A DNA stretch of 64,000 bases, taken from contig OY969915.1 in the NCBI GenBank assembly GCA_963704545.1, positions 62,001 through 126,000 on the forward strand, in the 5' to 3' direction. The stretch's first letter is position 1; every line of letters starts with the position of its first letter. Of this stretch, positions 33,106-40,718 are shown in pieces. The notes under the pieces are model-generated. The model was not told the origin of the DNA, did no database searches, and worked only from the letters and a program-made list of their open reading frames with translations. This DNA is from VRUE01 sp963704545. GTDB taxonomy: Bacteria; Actinomycetota; Thermoleophilia; Solirubrobacterales; 70-9. Position numbers and translations under genes: made by a program.

Positions 33106-33146
33106 AGCTACCGAAATTATTGATCAGTCGACTAGTCTCGATAGCT
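33106..33146. promoter_or_regulatory. Operator-like element upstream of peptide 3 (copy 4)
   Basis: Outer arms AGCTACCGA and TCGATAGCT match except for one base. The inside reads GATCAGTCGACTAGTC, the same two half-motifs as in copy 3 but in swapped order. Confidence 0.65.
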
Positions 33147-33182
33147 GTTATCAAAAGCCAGCGAGAGGGGGAGGTGATTGAC

Positions 33183-33239
33183 GTGCTCGAAAAAGTCGAG
33201 GTCGTGGTTCCGTCGGTCTACACATTCAAGGGCGCCTAA
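33183..33239 (+). CDS. Candidate RiPP precursor peptide 3 (18 residues)
   Basis: The GTG start gives MLEKVEVVVPSVYTFKGA, behind GGGGGAGGTGATTG, a near-perfect Shine-Dalgarno match. It is the most divergent copy: Ala7 to Val and a core of SVYTFKGA against AISTFKPA. The N-terminal six residues and the Thr-Phe-Lys are unchanged. This distribution of change, fixed leader and drifting core, is what precursor families with a common modifying enzyme show. Confidence 0.8.
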   Translation: MLEKVEVVVPSVYTFKGA

Positions 33240-33271
33240 AGGGGCCTCCGGCTTTCAGTTCCACCCTCAGC

Positions 33272-33309
33272 TACCCGAAGTCACTCGACCAGTCGAGTGA
33301 CTTCGGGTA
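33272..33309. promoter_or_regulatory. 38-bp palindrome between peptide 3 and the methyltransferase (copy 5)
   Basis: Arms 33272-33289 and 33292-33309 are exact reverse complements with a 2-base centre. The right half AGTCGAGTGACTTCGGGTA follows the same consensus as the four other operator copies. It could be an operator for the enzyme genes, a terminator of peptide 3, or both. Confidence 0.75.
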
Positions 33310-33318
33310 CCCTCTTCC

Positions 33319-34131
33319 TTGCGGGTGACGGGGAATGTGGGGACAAAGGGGCCGGGGGCCGACTGGGCCGAGCGCGCATTCGAGACGATGGCGCCGCTCT
33401 ACGACGACTTCACCGCCCATCACAAATACGAGTTCTGGACGGCTCAGCTCCTCTCGGTCCTCGAGCGCGACGGGCTCCAGGGGCACCGCCTGCTCGATGT
33501 CGGCTGCGGTACCGGAAAGAGCTTCCTGCCGATGCTTCCGCGCGGGTGGCAGGCCGTGGGTTGCGACATCTCGGCTTCGATGCTTGACCTAGCGCGACAG
33601 AAGGCCGGCGATGCCGTTCGCCTGGAGATTGCCGACATGCGCGAGCTGCCGTGCTTTGGGGAGTTCGATCTGGTTTGGGCGCTGGACGATGCGATCAACT
33701 ACCTGCTCAGCGTTGAGGAATTGGAAGCGGCGCTCCGGGGGATGCGGAGCAACTTGGCAACCTCGGGCCTGCTGCTCTTCGACGTCAACGAGCTGCCGGT
33801 CTACGCCTTCTATGCAGAGGGCGTCGAAGTCGAGCTTGACGGACGCCACTTCGTTTGGCAGGGGAATGCGATGGGTGAGGTCGAGCCGGGCTCGACCTGC
33901 GAGTTCTCATGCTTCGAGAAGCGACCCAACGGCGAGGCTCAGGCGGCCGACCGCCACAACGTCTCCGTCCATCGCCAGCGCCACTTCACCGAAGCCGAGA
34001 TCCTCGCAGCCATCGACCGGGCGGGCCTCACATGCCTGAACGTCTACGGCCACGGCACCGACGGCATCCCGCGCCAGCCCTTGGATGGCTCGGTCCACAC
34101 GAAGGCGATCTACGTTGCCCGTGCGGCCTAG
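33319..34131 (+). CDS. SAM-dependent methyltransferase of the peptide cluster
   Basis: The class I methyltransferase has motif I LLDVGCGTGKS at about residues 58-68 and CDISASMLDLARQK as motif II region. The frame opens at TTG 33319; GTG 33325 is an alternative and no strong Shine-Dalgarno decides. The longest form has 270 residues. It is paralogous to the enzyme at 42984-43754 over its whole length, including VHRQRHFTEAEI near the C-terminus. In this context it may methylate the peptide (N, O or C-terminal carboxylate). It overlaps the ThiF gene by 11 bases. Confidence 0.88.
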   Translation: MRVTGNVGTKGPGADWAERAFETMAPLYDDFTAHHKYEFWTAQLLSVLERDGLQGHRLLDVGCGTGKSFLPMLPRGWQAVGCDISASMLDLARQKAGDAVRLEIADMRELPCFGEFDLVWALDDAINYLLSVEELEAALRGMRSNLATSGLLLFDVNELPVYAFYAEGVEVELDGRHFVWQGNAMGEVEPGSTCEFSCFEKRPNGEAQAADRHNVSVHRQRHFTEAEILAAIDRAGLTCLNVYGHGTDGIPRQPLDGSVHTKAIYVARAA

Positions 34132-35221
34132 CCCGACAACCTGGGAAAGACCGCGGATCAAGCGCACAACTGAGCAGTTTCAGGCGCCGAACGGAGACCT
34201 CTACCTGCGTAGGCCGAGCGAGACCTCCGACATTCGGATCAAAGATCCGAGTCCGCAGCTGAGGCAGCTCCTTGAGGCACTGGACGGCACGCGCACCCGC
34301 CAAGAGCTGGATGAGGAGTTCGGGGGCGACCTGGTCGGCGAGCTGATCGGCCAGCTGGACGAGATGGGACTGGGAGAGGATGCATCCGACGACGACCTGA
34401 TCGACTCCAATACCCGGGCACGCTTCGACCGCCAGCTCCGCTACTTCAGCGACGTCTCGACCGGGCAGACGCCGTCTCAGTGCCAGGAGAAACTGGAAGA
34501 TGCCCGTATCGCTGTCCTGGGCGTCGGGGGCCTCGGCGGCTGGACAGCCCTGACCCTCGCGTGTTGCGGCATAGGCGAGATGCTGCTGGTCGACTTCGAC
34601 ACGGTCGAGCTGAGCAACCTCAACCGCCAGATCCTTTACGGGGAGGCCGATATCGGCCAGCCCAAGGCGGGCCTGGCGGCCAAACGACTCGCCACCTTCA
34701 ACTCCTCGATCCAGATCGAGACCCGTGAAGAACGGCTCGACAGCGAGGCGGCGGTCGCAGCGACGATCGAGGGCTGCGACCTCGTCGTCAACGCTGTCGA
34801 CTGGCCGGCTCACGACATCGAGCTCTGGGTCAACTCGGCCTGCTTTGCGGCCGGCATCCCCTACATCGCGATGAGCCACTATCCGCCGATTGCCCGCGTG
34901 GGGCCTCTGTATGTCCCAGGTGAAACCGGCTGCTACTCCTGCCAGGAGATCGCCTACAAACGCTCGTATCCCCTCTACGACCCGGTCGTCGAGCAGCAGC
35001 GTGCCAAGCCCTCGCCGGCGGCGACGCTGGGGGCGGCCTGTGCCCTGATCAGCGGTCAGGTCGCACTCGACGTCATGCATTTTCTGACCGGCCTTGCAAC
35101 GCCGTCGAGCCTTGGCGCGAGCCACATTTATGACCTCCGCACGATGGAGGCCAAAAGGGAGGAGGTCGTGCAGGAGCCGGACTGCCCGGTCTGCGGCGTA
35201 TCCCGACCTCCCCTCCGCTGA
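34121..35221 (+). CDS. RRE-ThiF fusion: peptide-recognition domain plus E1-like adenylating enzyme
   Basis: From GTG 34121 the protein has 366 residues. Residues about 25-88 (LRQLLEALDGTRTRQELDEE, then LIGQLDEMGLGED) read as a PqqD-like RiPP recognition element. Residues 95-345 are a ThiF/MoeB/MccB-type domain with GVGGLGG at 134-140, Asp158/Asp160, SNLNRQ at 165-170, Lys182 and Asp227. Cys271, Cys274, Cys355 and Cys358 form a zinc site. All residues needed for ATP-dependent carboxylate adenylation appear present. It is thus probably an active enzyme rather than a recognition scaffold. Translation is coupled to the methyltransferase (11-base overlap). Confidence 0.88.
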   Translation: MRPSPTTWERPRIKRTTEQFQAPNGDLYLRRPSETSDIRIKDPSPQLRQLLEALDGTRTRQELDEEFGGDLVGELIGQLDEMGLGEDASDDDLIDSNTRARFDRQLRYFSDVSTGQTPSQCQEKLEDARIAVLGVGGLGGWTALTLACCGIGEMLLVDFDTVELSNLNRQILYGEADIGQPKAGLAAKRLATFNSSIQIETREERLDSEAAVAATIEGCDLVVNAVDWPAHDIELWVNSACFAAGIPYIAMSHYPPIARVGPLYVPGETGCYSCQEIAYKRSYPLYDPVVEQQRAKPSPAATLGAACALISGQVALDVMHFLTGLATPSSLGASHIYDLRTMEAKREEVVQEPDCPVCGVSRPPLR

Positions 35222-35225
35222 GCGG

Positions 35226-35963
35226 TCAGGAAACGCTGGAGAGGGCCGTTGCAACCGCGAAGCCAAGGGTCGTGACGAGACCGGCGACGCGTCCCGACTC
35301 CCTCGTCGCATCGGGGATCATCGAGTCGATCAGCATGACCAGCAGGGCGCCGGCGGCGAAGCCGTCGATGACCGCGCGAAGATCGCCCGAGACGACGTCC
35401 GCGATCGCGAAGCCGGCGGCGCTGGACAGCGCGCATATCGCGGCGACCGCCACCCAGAGGCGCACGATCTTGTCCTCACCGGTGCCGCTCTTGCGCATCT
35501 CGCTCGCCGAGCCGATCGCCTCGGGCAGGTTGGAGACGAAGATCGCGACGAGCAGGCCGATCCCGATGCCCTCCCCGCCCGCCAGGCCGATTCCGAGAAC
35601 CAGCTGCTCGGGGATTCCGTCGAGAAAGGCACCCAGGGCGAGTGCGGTCCCGGAGTCGGAGCCGCTGGCGCGGCCGGCGCGTCCCCGACCCGCCGACGCA
35701 CGTCTGGCGATGAGGCCGTCGAAGTAGAAGTAGGTCAGGGCACCGAGGCCCAGGCCGATCGCCATGGCCCCCAGGCCGCCGACGCGCAGACCCTCCGCCG
35801 CCAGCTCGAAGCTGACCGCGCTGATCAGGGCCCCGGCACCGAAGGCGAGGACCAGTCCGATCTGCCGCGGTGACCAGCCGCGGGCGAAGGCGAGCAGAGC
35901 GCCGAGGACCAGCGAGGAAGCCGCCAGAGCGCCCCAGCCAAGCGCCGCGATCATGGTTGGCAA
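35226..35963 (-). CDS. ZIP-family metal transporter
   Basis: The 245-residue membrane protein has about eight transmembrane helices and the ZIP-like signature region ALGAFLDGIPEQLVLGIGLA with potential metal ligands, plus a second in FVSNLPEAIGSASEMR. A short Gly/Ser/Arg-rich loop lies between helices 3 and 4. It probably moves Zn or another divalent metal. It is convergent with the ThiF gene, with a 4-base gap, and its relation to the peptide cluster is only positional. Confidence 0.8.
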   Translation of the reverse strand: MPTMIAALGWGALAASSLVLGALLAFARGWSPRQIGLVLAFGAGALISAVSFELAAEGLRVGGLGAMAIGLGLGALTYFYFDGLIARRASAGRGRAGRASGSDSGTALALGAFLDGIPEQLVLGIGLAGGEGIGIGLLVAIFVSNLPEAIGSASEMRKSGTGEDKIVRLWVAVAAICALSSAAGFAIADVVSGDLRAVIDGFAAGALLVMLIDSMIPDATRESGRVAGLVTTLGFAVATALSSVS

Positions 35964-36042
35964 CTCGCCGAGAGGCGCAGCATCGAGGGAGGTCTATCAG
36001 CGGGGCGGCAGGAAACGCGGGGCGGCAACCGAACGTGCGGGG

Positions 36043-36789
36043 ATGGAGACGGCATCGCGCCGGGCGCGGACGCGTGAGCGGTGGAGGGAACGGGCGGAAC
36101 GGGCCAGCGATGCCTTCGGGCTGGTCCTCCTGCTGGTGCTGGTCACCTATGTGCTGTCCTCGCTGATCGAAAATCGCGGCTGGACGTCGGTTGTCCTGAT
36201 CGTGGCGACGAGCGCGACCTCCGTGGTCGCCCTGACCAGCTCGCATGCGCGGGTGAAGGTCGTGCGGGTGGCGATCGGGCTCTCGCTGCTGACCATCGTC
36301 CTGGCCGCGATCGGGGCTGCCACCGGCAACCACGACTGGCTCACCGTCGCCTCCGTGATCCAGGTCTCGCTGCTGACCGTGGCAATGGCGGCGGTCCTGC
36401 GCCGGGTCATCACCGCACCGGAAGTCGGCTCGCGCACGATCCTCGGCGCGCTCAGCGTCTACGCGGTGCTGGGGATCCTCTTCACGTACACCTTCGGTGC
36501 GATCGAGCGGGTCCAGGGCGGCGCCTTCTTCGAAGGCGTGCCCGACCCGTCGGGCTCGGACTTCCTCTTCTTCAGCTACACGACGCTGACCACGACCGGC
36601 TACGGCAACCTCGTCCCGGGCGGGCAGCCCGGACGGCTGATCGCCGGCTTCGAGATGATGGCCGGGCAGATCTTCCTCGTCACCCTGGTTGCCGGCCTGG
36701 TCAGCCTCTGGCGCCCGGGCGAGGCACTGCGGCGGCGGCGCGAGCAGCACGGCGGCGACGCGACCGGCGAAGCTCCCGCTGCCGACTGA
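36043..36789 (+). CDS. Potassium-channel-like membrane protein
   Basis: From ATG 36043 the protein has 248 residues. About five hydrophobic helices lead to the pore-loop filter TTLTTTGYGNLVP (the TxxTGYGN K+ selectivity motif), followed by an inner helix and a short charged tail. It fits the small bacterial two-pore-domain-like K+ channel group, with extra N-terminal helices of unknown role. It is divergent from the ZIP gene. The IS481 element lies 25 bases past its stop. Confidence 0.85.
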   Translation: METASRRARTRERWRERAERASDAFGLVLLLVLVTYVLSSLIENRGWTSVVLIVATSATSVVALTSSHARVKVVRVAIGLSLLTIVLAAIGAATGNHDWLTVASVIQVSLLTVAMAAVLRRVITAPEVGSRTILGALSVYAVLGILFTYTFGAIERVQGGAFFEGVPDPSGSDFLFFSYTTLTTTGYGNLVPGGQPGRLIAGFEMMAGQIFLVTLVAGLVSLWRPGEALRRRREQHGGDATGEAPAAD

Positions 36790-36813
36790 TCACCACTAGG
36801 GATAGGCGACTAG

Positions 36814-37873
36814 CTGTCCTACCCACGGACGTTGTGAACACGGCTGAGCGGCGGCCGATCTCCCAGTGAGCTGTGCGGGCGACGCCGGTTGTAGTAGCGA
36901 AGGAAGGATGCCATGGCCCTGGCGCGTTCGGTTGAGTTGGGCCAGGAGTGGGCGTAGGCCCACTCCCTCTTCAGGGTCTGGATGAAGCGCTCGACCTTGC
37001 CGTTCCAGCGCGGCGTGTAGGGCGGGGTGAGGATGTGGCGGGCGCCGTGTCGAGCCAGCTGCGCCTTGAAGGCATTTGATCTGCGGTAGGCGAAAGCGTT
37101 GTCGCTCATCACCGCCTCGGGCGCCTTCATGCCGAGCGAAGTGAAGTGCTCGATCGCCCGGCCCAGCACCGCCGCCGCGGTGTCCCCTCCTTGATCTCGA
37201 TGCTGCTCGACGTAGGCGTAGCGTGAGTGGTCGTCGATCACGCAGTGCAGGTAGACGTAGCCGACTCCGGCCCGCTTCTCGGCCCCCGTCATGTCGCGGA
37301 CGCCGGTGACCGCATGCCCAGGGCGATTGAAGCGTGCCAGGCGGGCGACGTCGACGTGCAGGAGCGCTCCCGGCTCAGACCACTCATAGCGGCGGTAGGT
37401 CTCGCGGGCTGCCCTGCGCCGCTGCGAGAGGCCGTGGCGGTGCAGCACCTTCCAGATCGTCGAGCGCGACCGGCGGCAGATTCCCGCCAGGCGCCCGGGT
37501 CCCAGGCCGGTCTGCCGGCGGGCTCGCAGGACCGACTCCTCCTCGGCGGCGCTGAGCCGCCGCGGCTGGCGGTGGGGTCGTGAGGAGCGGTCGGCCAGCC
37601 AGCGCCCAGAGCTTCGTTGCTCCTCGTCGGCCGAGCGCCAGCGATGCCACCAGCGGTGGGCTGTGGCCGGCGCCACGTTGAGGGCGGCAGCTGCCGCCCT
37701 CAACGTCATCCCCGACTCGATGGCCCGCACCAATGCCAGCCGTCCCGCTGGTCCGAGAGCGGCGTTACCGTGAACCTTCATCCGGGTCCTCCTTAGCTTG
37801 GGCGTCAGAACCGCAAGCGTCTTGGAGGGCCCGGATGGCTTCTCAGGCGTTCACAACGTGTGTGGGCGGGTCA
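36814..37873 (-). mobile_element. IS481-type insertion sequence
   Basis: The element carries one transposase gene and has imperfect terminal inverted repeats of 25 bases (36815-36839 and 37849-37873, 20 of 25 matching, outer ends TGTCC and TGACC). It is flanked by ACTAG at 36809-36813 and 37874-37878, a likely 5-bp target duplication. The right-hand target copy contains the stop codon of the cyclophilin gene. With both ends and an intact gene, it may still be mobile. Confidence 0.85.
36819..37781 (-). CDS. IS481-family transposase
   Basis: The 320-residue protein has an N-terminal HTH (ESGMTLRAAAAALNVAPATA then RWWHRW) and an rve integrase core with the DDE residues visible in LLHVDVARL, AVMSDNAFAY and WNGKVERFIQTLKREW. 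It ends with the usual YYNRRRPHSSLGDRPP. The length is normal for IS481 and there are no frameshifts. Its start lies about 90 bases inside the right inverted repeat. Confidence 0.95.
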   Translation of the reverse strand: MKVHGNAALGPAGRLALVRAIESGMTLRAAAAALNVAPATAHRWWHRWRSADEEQRSSGRWLADRSSRPHRQPRRLSAAEEESVLRARRQTGLGPGRLAGICRRSRSTIWKVLHRHGLSQRRRAARETYRRYEWSEPGALLHVDVARLARFNRPGHAVTGVRDMTGAEKRAGVGYVYLHCVIDDHSRYAYVEQHRDQGGDTAAAVLGRAIEHFTSLGMKAPEAVMSDNAFAYRRSNAFKAQLARHGARHILTPPYTPRWNGKVERFIQTLKREWAYAHSWPNSTERARAMASFLRYYNRRRPHSSLGDRPPLSRVHNVRG

Positions 37874-37874
37874 A

Positions 37875-38345
37875 CTAGTCCGAGAGCTCGACGCGCTCGA
37901 TCGTCTGCGGCTCGGTCGGGCTGTCGGCGCCGTCGGTCTCGGCCGACTCGATCGCGTCGACGGCGTCCATGCCGTCGACGACCTGGCCGAAGACCGTGTG
38001 CTTGCCGTCGAGCCAGGATGCCGCCTCGGTGGTGACGATGAAGAACTGGGAGCCGTTGGTGTTGGGGCCGGCGTTGGCCATCGCCAGCGCGCCCCGCACG
38101 ATCTTGTGGTCGTTGAACTCGTCCTCGAAGGTGTAGCCGGGACCGCCGCGGCCGGTTCCCTCGGGGCAGCCGCCCTGGATCATGAAGTCGGGGATCACCC
38201 GGTGGAAGACCAGTTCGTCGTAGAAGCCGTCGGCGGAGAGCTTGCGGAAGTTCTCGACGGTCTTGGGAGCGTCGTCGTCGTGCAGCTCGAGCACGATCGC
38301 CCCGGCGCTTGTGTGGAGGGTTGCCTGCGACATCCCGGGGAACAC
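37875..38345 (-). CDS. Peptidyl-prolyl cis-trans isomerase, cyclophilin type
   Basis: The protein has 156 residues from GTG 38345, or 152 from ATG 38333. The core includes NFRKLSADGFYDELVFHRVI, MIQGGCPEGTGRGGPGYTF and NGSQFFIVT, the catalytic Arg/Phe and Gln region of small cyclophilins. No signal peptide is seen, so the protein is cytoplasmic and assists folding. Its stop codon lies inside the target duplication of the IS481 element, which therefore did not damage the protein. The start overlaps the stop of the upstream gene by one base. Confidence 0.93.
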   Translation of the reverse strand: MFPGMSQATLHTSAGAIVLELHDDDAPKTVENFRKLSADGFYDELVFHRVIPDFMIQGGCPEGTGRGGPGYTFEDEFNDHKIVRGALAMANAGPNTNGSQFFIVTTEAASWLDGKHTVFGQVVDGMDAVDAIESAETDGADSPTEPQTIERVELSD

Positions 38346-40606
38346 TATCCGGTGACGCGCACGGTCACCGGGCGGGAGGCACCGGGTGCGTAGGGCCAGC
38401 GCTCCTCGGGGAGAGCCATCGCGCGGAGGCGGATGCTGGCCGAGCCGGTGACGTAGCGAAAGCGGTAGCGGGCATGGAAGCGGCCGCTGTGGTCCGTGCG
38501 GGTGACGAGGATCGGACGCCAGCTCCCCGCGGCCTGCTCGAAGTACTGGATCGCGACCAGCTTCCCGCGCCGGGGCAGTGGCGCGCCGAGCGTGCGCACG
38601 CGACCGCCGAGGCGAACCGTCTCGCCGGTCCGCAGGGTGCCGGGGGCGGCGTGGAAGTCGACGCCACCGCGGACGCGCAGCGTCAGCGGCCGGCGGCTCG
38701 CCTCACCCAGCCGCTCCTCGCCCCGGAAGGAGACCGCGATCCGCCGCGAGGTCCCCGGCGCGAGCTCGAGCCGGAAGCCACCGTGCGACCCGGTCGCCAC
38801 GAGCTCGACCCGTGCCTTCCGCAGGGCGCCCCGGGAGGGCCGCGAGACGACCCGCACGGTGCGGCCGCCAAGGCCGGCTCCGTCGGCATTGAGGAGGCGG
38901 CCCCTGAGCACGGCGCCCGCGCGGAACGGAACCGTGAGCTCGGTGCCGGTGCGCCCGTGCCAGGCGAGCCGGGCGAAGATCCGCGCCTTGCCGCGCGCCG
39001 GCTCCGCTCGCCTGACCGAGGCGACGCTGCCCGCCGCGACCTTGCGCACGGTCATCTCGACCCCGTCGGCGCGGCGGGTGGTCGAGGCCACGTTGCCGGC
39101 CCCGTCGACCGCGTCGGCGCGGAACACGTAGGTCCCGGGACCGAGGTCGCCGGGCAGGGCGGCGACGAGCTGCGCCGTGGTCACAGGGCTCCCGCGCTGG
39201 AACTTCGCCGGCAGCTCGACCCACTGCTTGCCGTCGAGACGGCGGTAGTGGATCTCCCCGCTTGCCGGGGCGGAGTGGTCGTCGGCGATCTGGGCGCGGA
39301 CCTGCTGCGGCGAGGCCTCTCCGGCCTCCACCGGCTCGAACGCCACGGCCGGCGGTACGTCGTCGAATCGCAGCGGCACCGACACCGCCGAGGAGGCCGC
39401 GTCGTTGCCCGCCTCGTCGCGCAGCCAGAGGCTGAGCGCGTAGACGCCCGCGTGCGGCACGAAGCGATCCGGCAGCACCGCCAGGCCGCGGCCCGCGGCG
39501 AACTTCACGCCGCCGTCGTAGCCGGCTGGCCCCTCGATCCTCCAAAAGGCCCCGCCGATCGGGCTGGCGGGGCCCTGATCCGGGTTGACCCAGGCGATGT
39601 CGAAGTCGTTCGTGCGCCGCCACTCCTCGCCGCCGGCAACCGAGAGAGAGCGCGGGTGGGCCGGCGGGTTGTTGTCGACGAGGAAGGTCTGATTGGCGGT
39701 GCAGCTGCGGTTGCCGGCGAAATCGGTGACGCAGTGTTGGATCACGTGCGGGCCGTCGCTGAAGCGGGTGGTGTCGATCGCCGCGCCGCCGGAAACGCCG
39801 AGGCCGCAGGGGCGCATCTGGGTCGCCCGCCACTCGCCCCCGATCGAGGTCTTCGCGCAGCTGTACTCGGTGAGGTTGACGCGTGCACCGTCGACCGCGG
39901 TCTCGCCGAAGCGCACGCCGCCGCCGACGTCGCCGCCCGAGAAGCCGACGCCCTGTGTGCCGCGCCGCCAGCCACCGGCGAGCACGTCGCCGCCGATCCC
40001 CACCGCGGGGGCCTGATCGTCCTGGATCGTGATCGTCAGGGCCCGGATCGCCGACCACGAGCCGGCGTCGAGGCTGCACCACCTGCTCTCCGCGCGGGCG
40101 CAGAGGAGGCGGTCCTCGAGCGCCGGCTGGGCTGGGTTGAAGCCGGCGACGAACTCGCGCGGCGTGGTGTCCGTCGTGCCTGCCGAGGCGAAGACGTCGA
40201 AGCCGCCGGTCCAGGTGCCGACCCCGATCCGCTGCTCCATCCCGTCGTGCAGAGCGTGCCACCAGGTGCCGCGGACCTGCGAGATGCCGGTCCCCGGCGG
40301 CGCCTCCCAACGCCAGCGCGCGAAGCGCGTGCCCGAGACGGTCGACTGTCCGTCGCGGGTGAAGCTCTTCAGGTGGACGCCGTCGAAGGGGTCCTGGCCG
40401 GCCGGCGGGACGCACCAGGCATCGGGGCGGAACTTCGTCCCTCCCGTGGTATCGGCCCAGGACGCGTCGGCACCGACGTACCAGCCGCACTGGGCAACCG
40501 CGTACTTCCCCGCCGTCGCCTCGCGGGCGCCCAGCAGGAGAAGCGCCAGAGCCAGCGCGATTCCCATCGCCAGGATGCGGGCGAATCCGCCCCGTGTACC
40601 GGACAT
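38345..40606 (-). CDS. Large secreted protein with Ig-like repeats
   Basis: The 753-residue protein has a clear signal peptide (LAMGIALALALLLLGAREATA). A galactose-binding-like N-terminal region contains several cysteines (AQCGWYVGAD, DAWCVPPAG, RLLCARAESRWCSLDAG). Repeated Ig-like/cadherin-like beta modules follow, with phrases such as HVIQHCVTDFAGN and YVFRADAVDGAGN, and a C-terminal beta domain. It resembles the large extracellular proteins frequent in Solirubrobacterales. No enzymatic motif is seen; an adhesin or surface-layer role is an inference. Confidence 0.8.
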   Translation of the reverse strand: MSGTRGGFARILAMGIALALALLLLGAREATAGKYAVAQCGWYVGADASWADTTGGTKFRPDAWCVPPAGQDPFDGVHLKSFTRDGQSTVSGTRFARWRWEAPPGTGISQVRGTWWHALHDGMEQRIGVGTWTGGFDVFASAGTTDTTPREFVAGFNPAQPALEDRLLCARAESRWCSLDAGSWSAIRALTITIQDDQAPAVGIGGDVLAGGWRRGTQGVGFSGGDVGGGVRFGETAVDGARVNLTEYSCAKTSIGGEWRATQMRPCGLGVSGGAAIDTTRFSDGPHVIQHCVTDFAGNRSCTANQTFLVDNNPPAHPRSLSVAGGEEWRRTNDFDIAWVNPDQGPASPIGGAFWRIEGPAGYDGGVKFAAGRGLAVLPDRFVPHAGVYALSLWLRDEAGNDAASSAVSVPLRFDDVPPAVAFEPVEAGEASPQQVRAQIADDHSAPASGEIHYRRLDGKQWVELPAKFQRGSPVTTAQLVAALPGDLGPGTYVFRADAVDGAGNVASTTRRADGVEMTVRKVAAGSVASVRRAEPARGKARIFARLAWHGRTGTELTVPFRAGAVLRGRLLNADGAGLGGRTVRVVSRPSRGALRKARVELVATGSHGGFRLELAPGTSRRIAVSFRGEERLGEASRRPLTLRVRGGVDFHAAPGTLRTGETVRLGGRVRTLGAPLPRRGKLVAIQYFEQAAGSWRPILVTRTDHSGRFHARYRFRYVTGSASIRLRAMALPEERWPYAPGASRPVTVRVTG

Positions 40607-40718
40607 GAATCTCCTCCTTCGCTCGACAGCTCGTGGAGGGCTAAGGGCGGAGCGGCGAAAACTCTCCCCCCGGGCGGACGAACCGACGGACCGCTGCCGC
40701 CGGTGCGCCTTTGCGAGA

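Larger units (their letters stand above)
32699..33239 (+). repeat. Three tandem 208-bp peptide cassettes
   Basis: The start codons of the three peptides are at 32767, 32975 and 33183, exactly 208 bases apart each time. Each unit has the same order: AGTCGA...TCGGTAGC operator, a short 5' stem (for example CTGGT...ACCAG at 32730-32748), an extended Shine-Dalgarno sequence and an 18-codon gene. In the first two units a GC hairpin follows. The exact spacing points to tandem duplication with selection on both the coding and the control parts. Confidence 0.9.

Noticed and set aside
32699..33239. Tandem repeats as a CRISPR array
   Set aside because: The period is 208 bases, the repeated part encodes a conserved peptide with synonymous-type changes, and there are no uniform short direct repeats or cas genes.
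35226..35963. ZIP transporter as the exporter of the peptide product
   Set aside because: It is convergent with the ThiF gene and belongs to a metal-ion family, so proximity alone is not evidence.
38309..40700. Plus-strand long frame opposite the secreted Ig-like protein
   Set aside because: It is antisense to a gene with a clear signal peptide and domains, and becomes real only from the Mrp gene onward.
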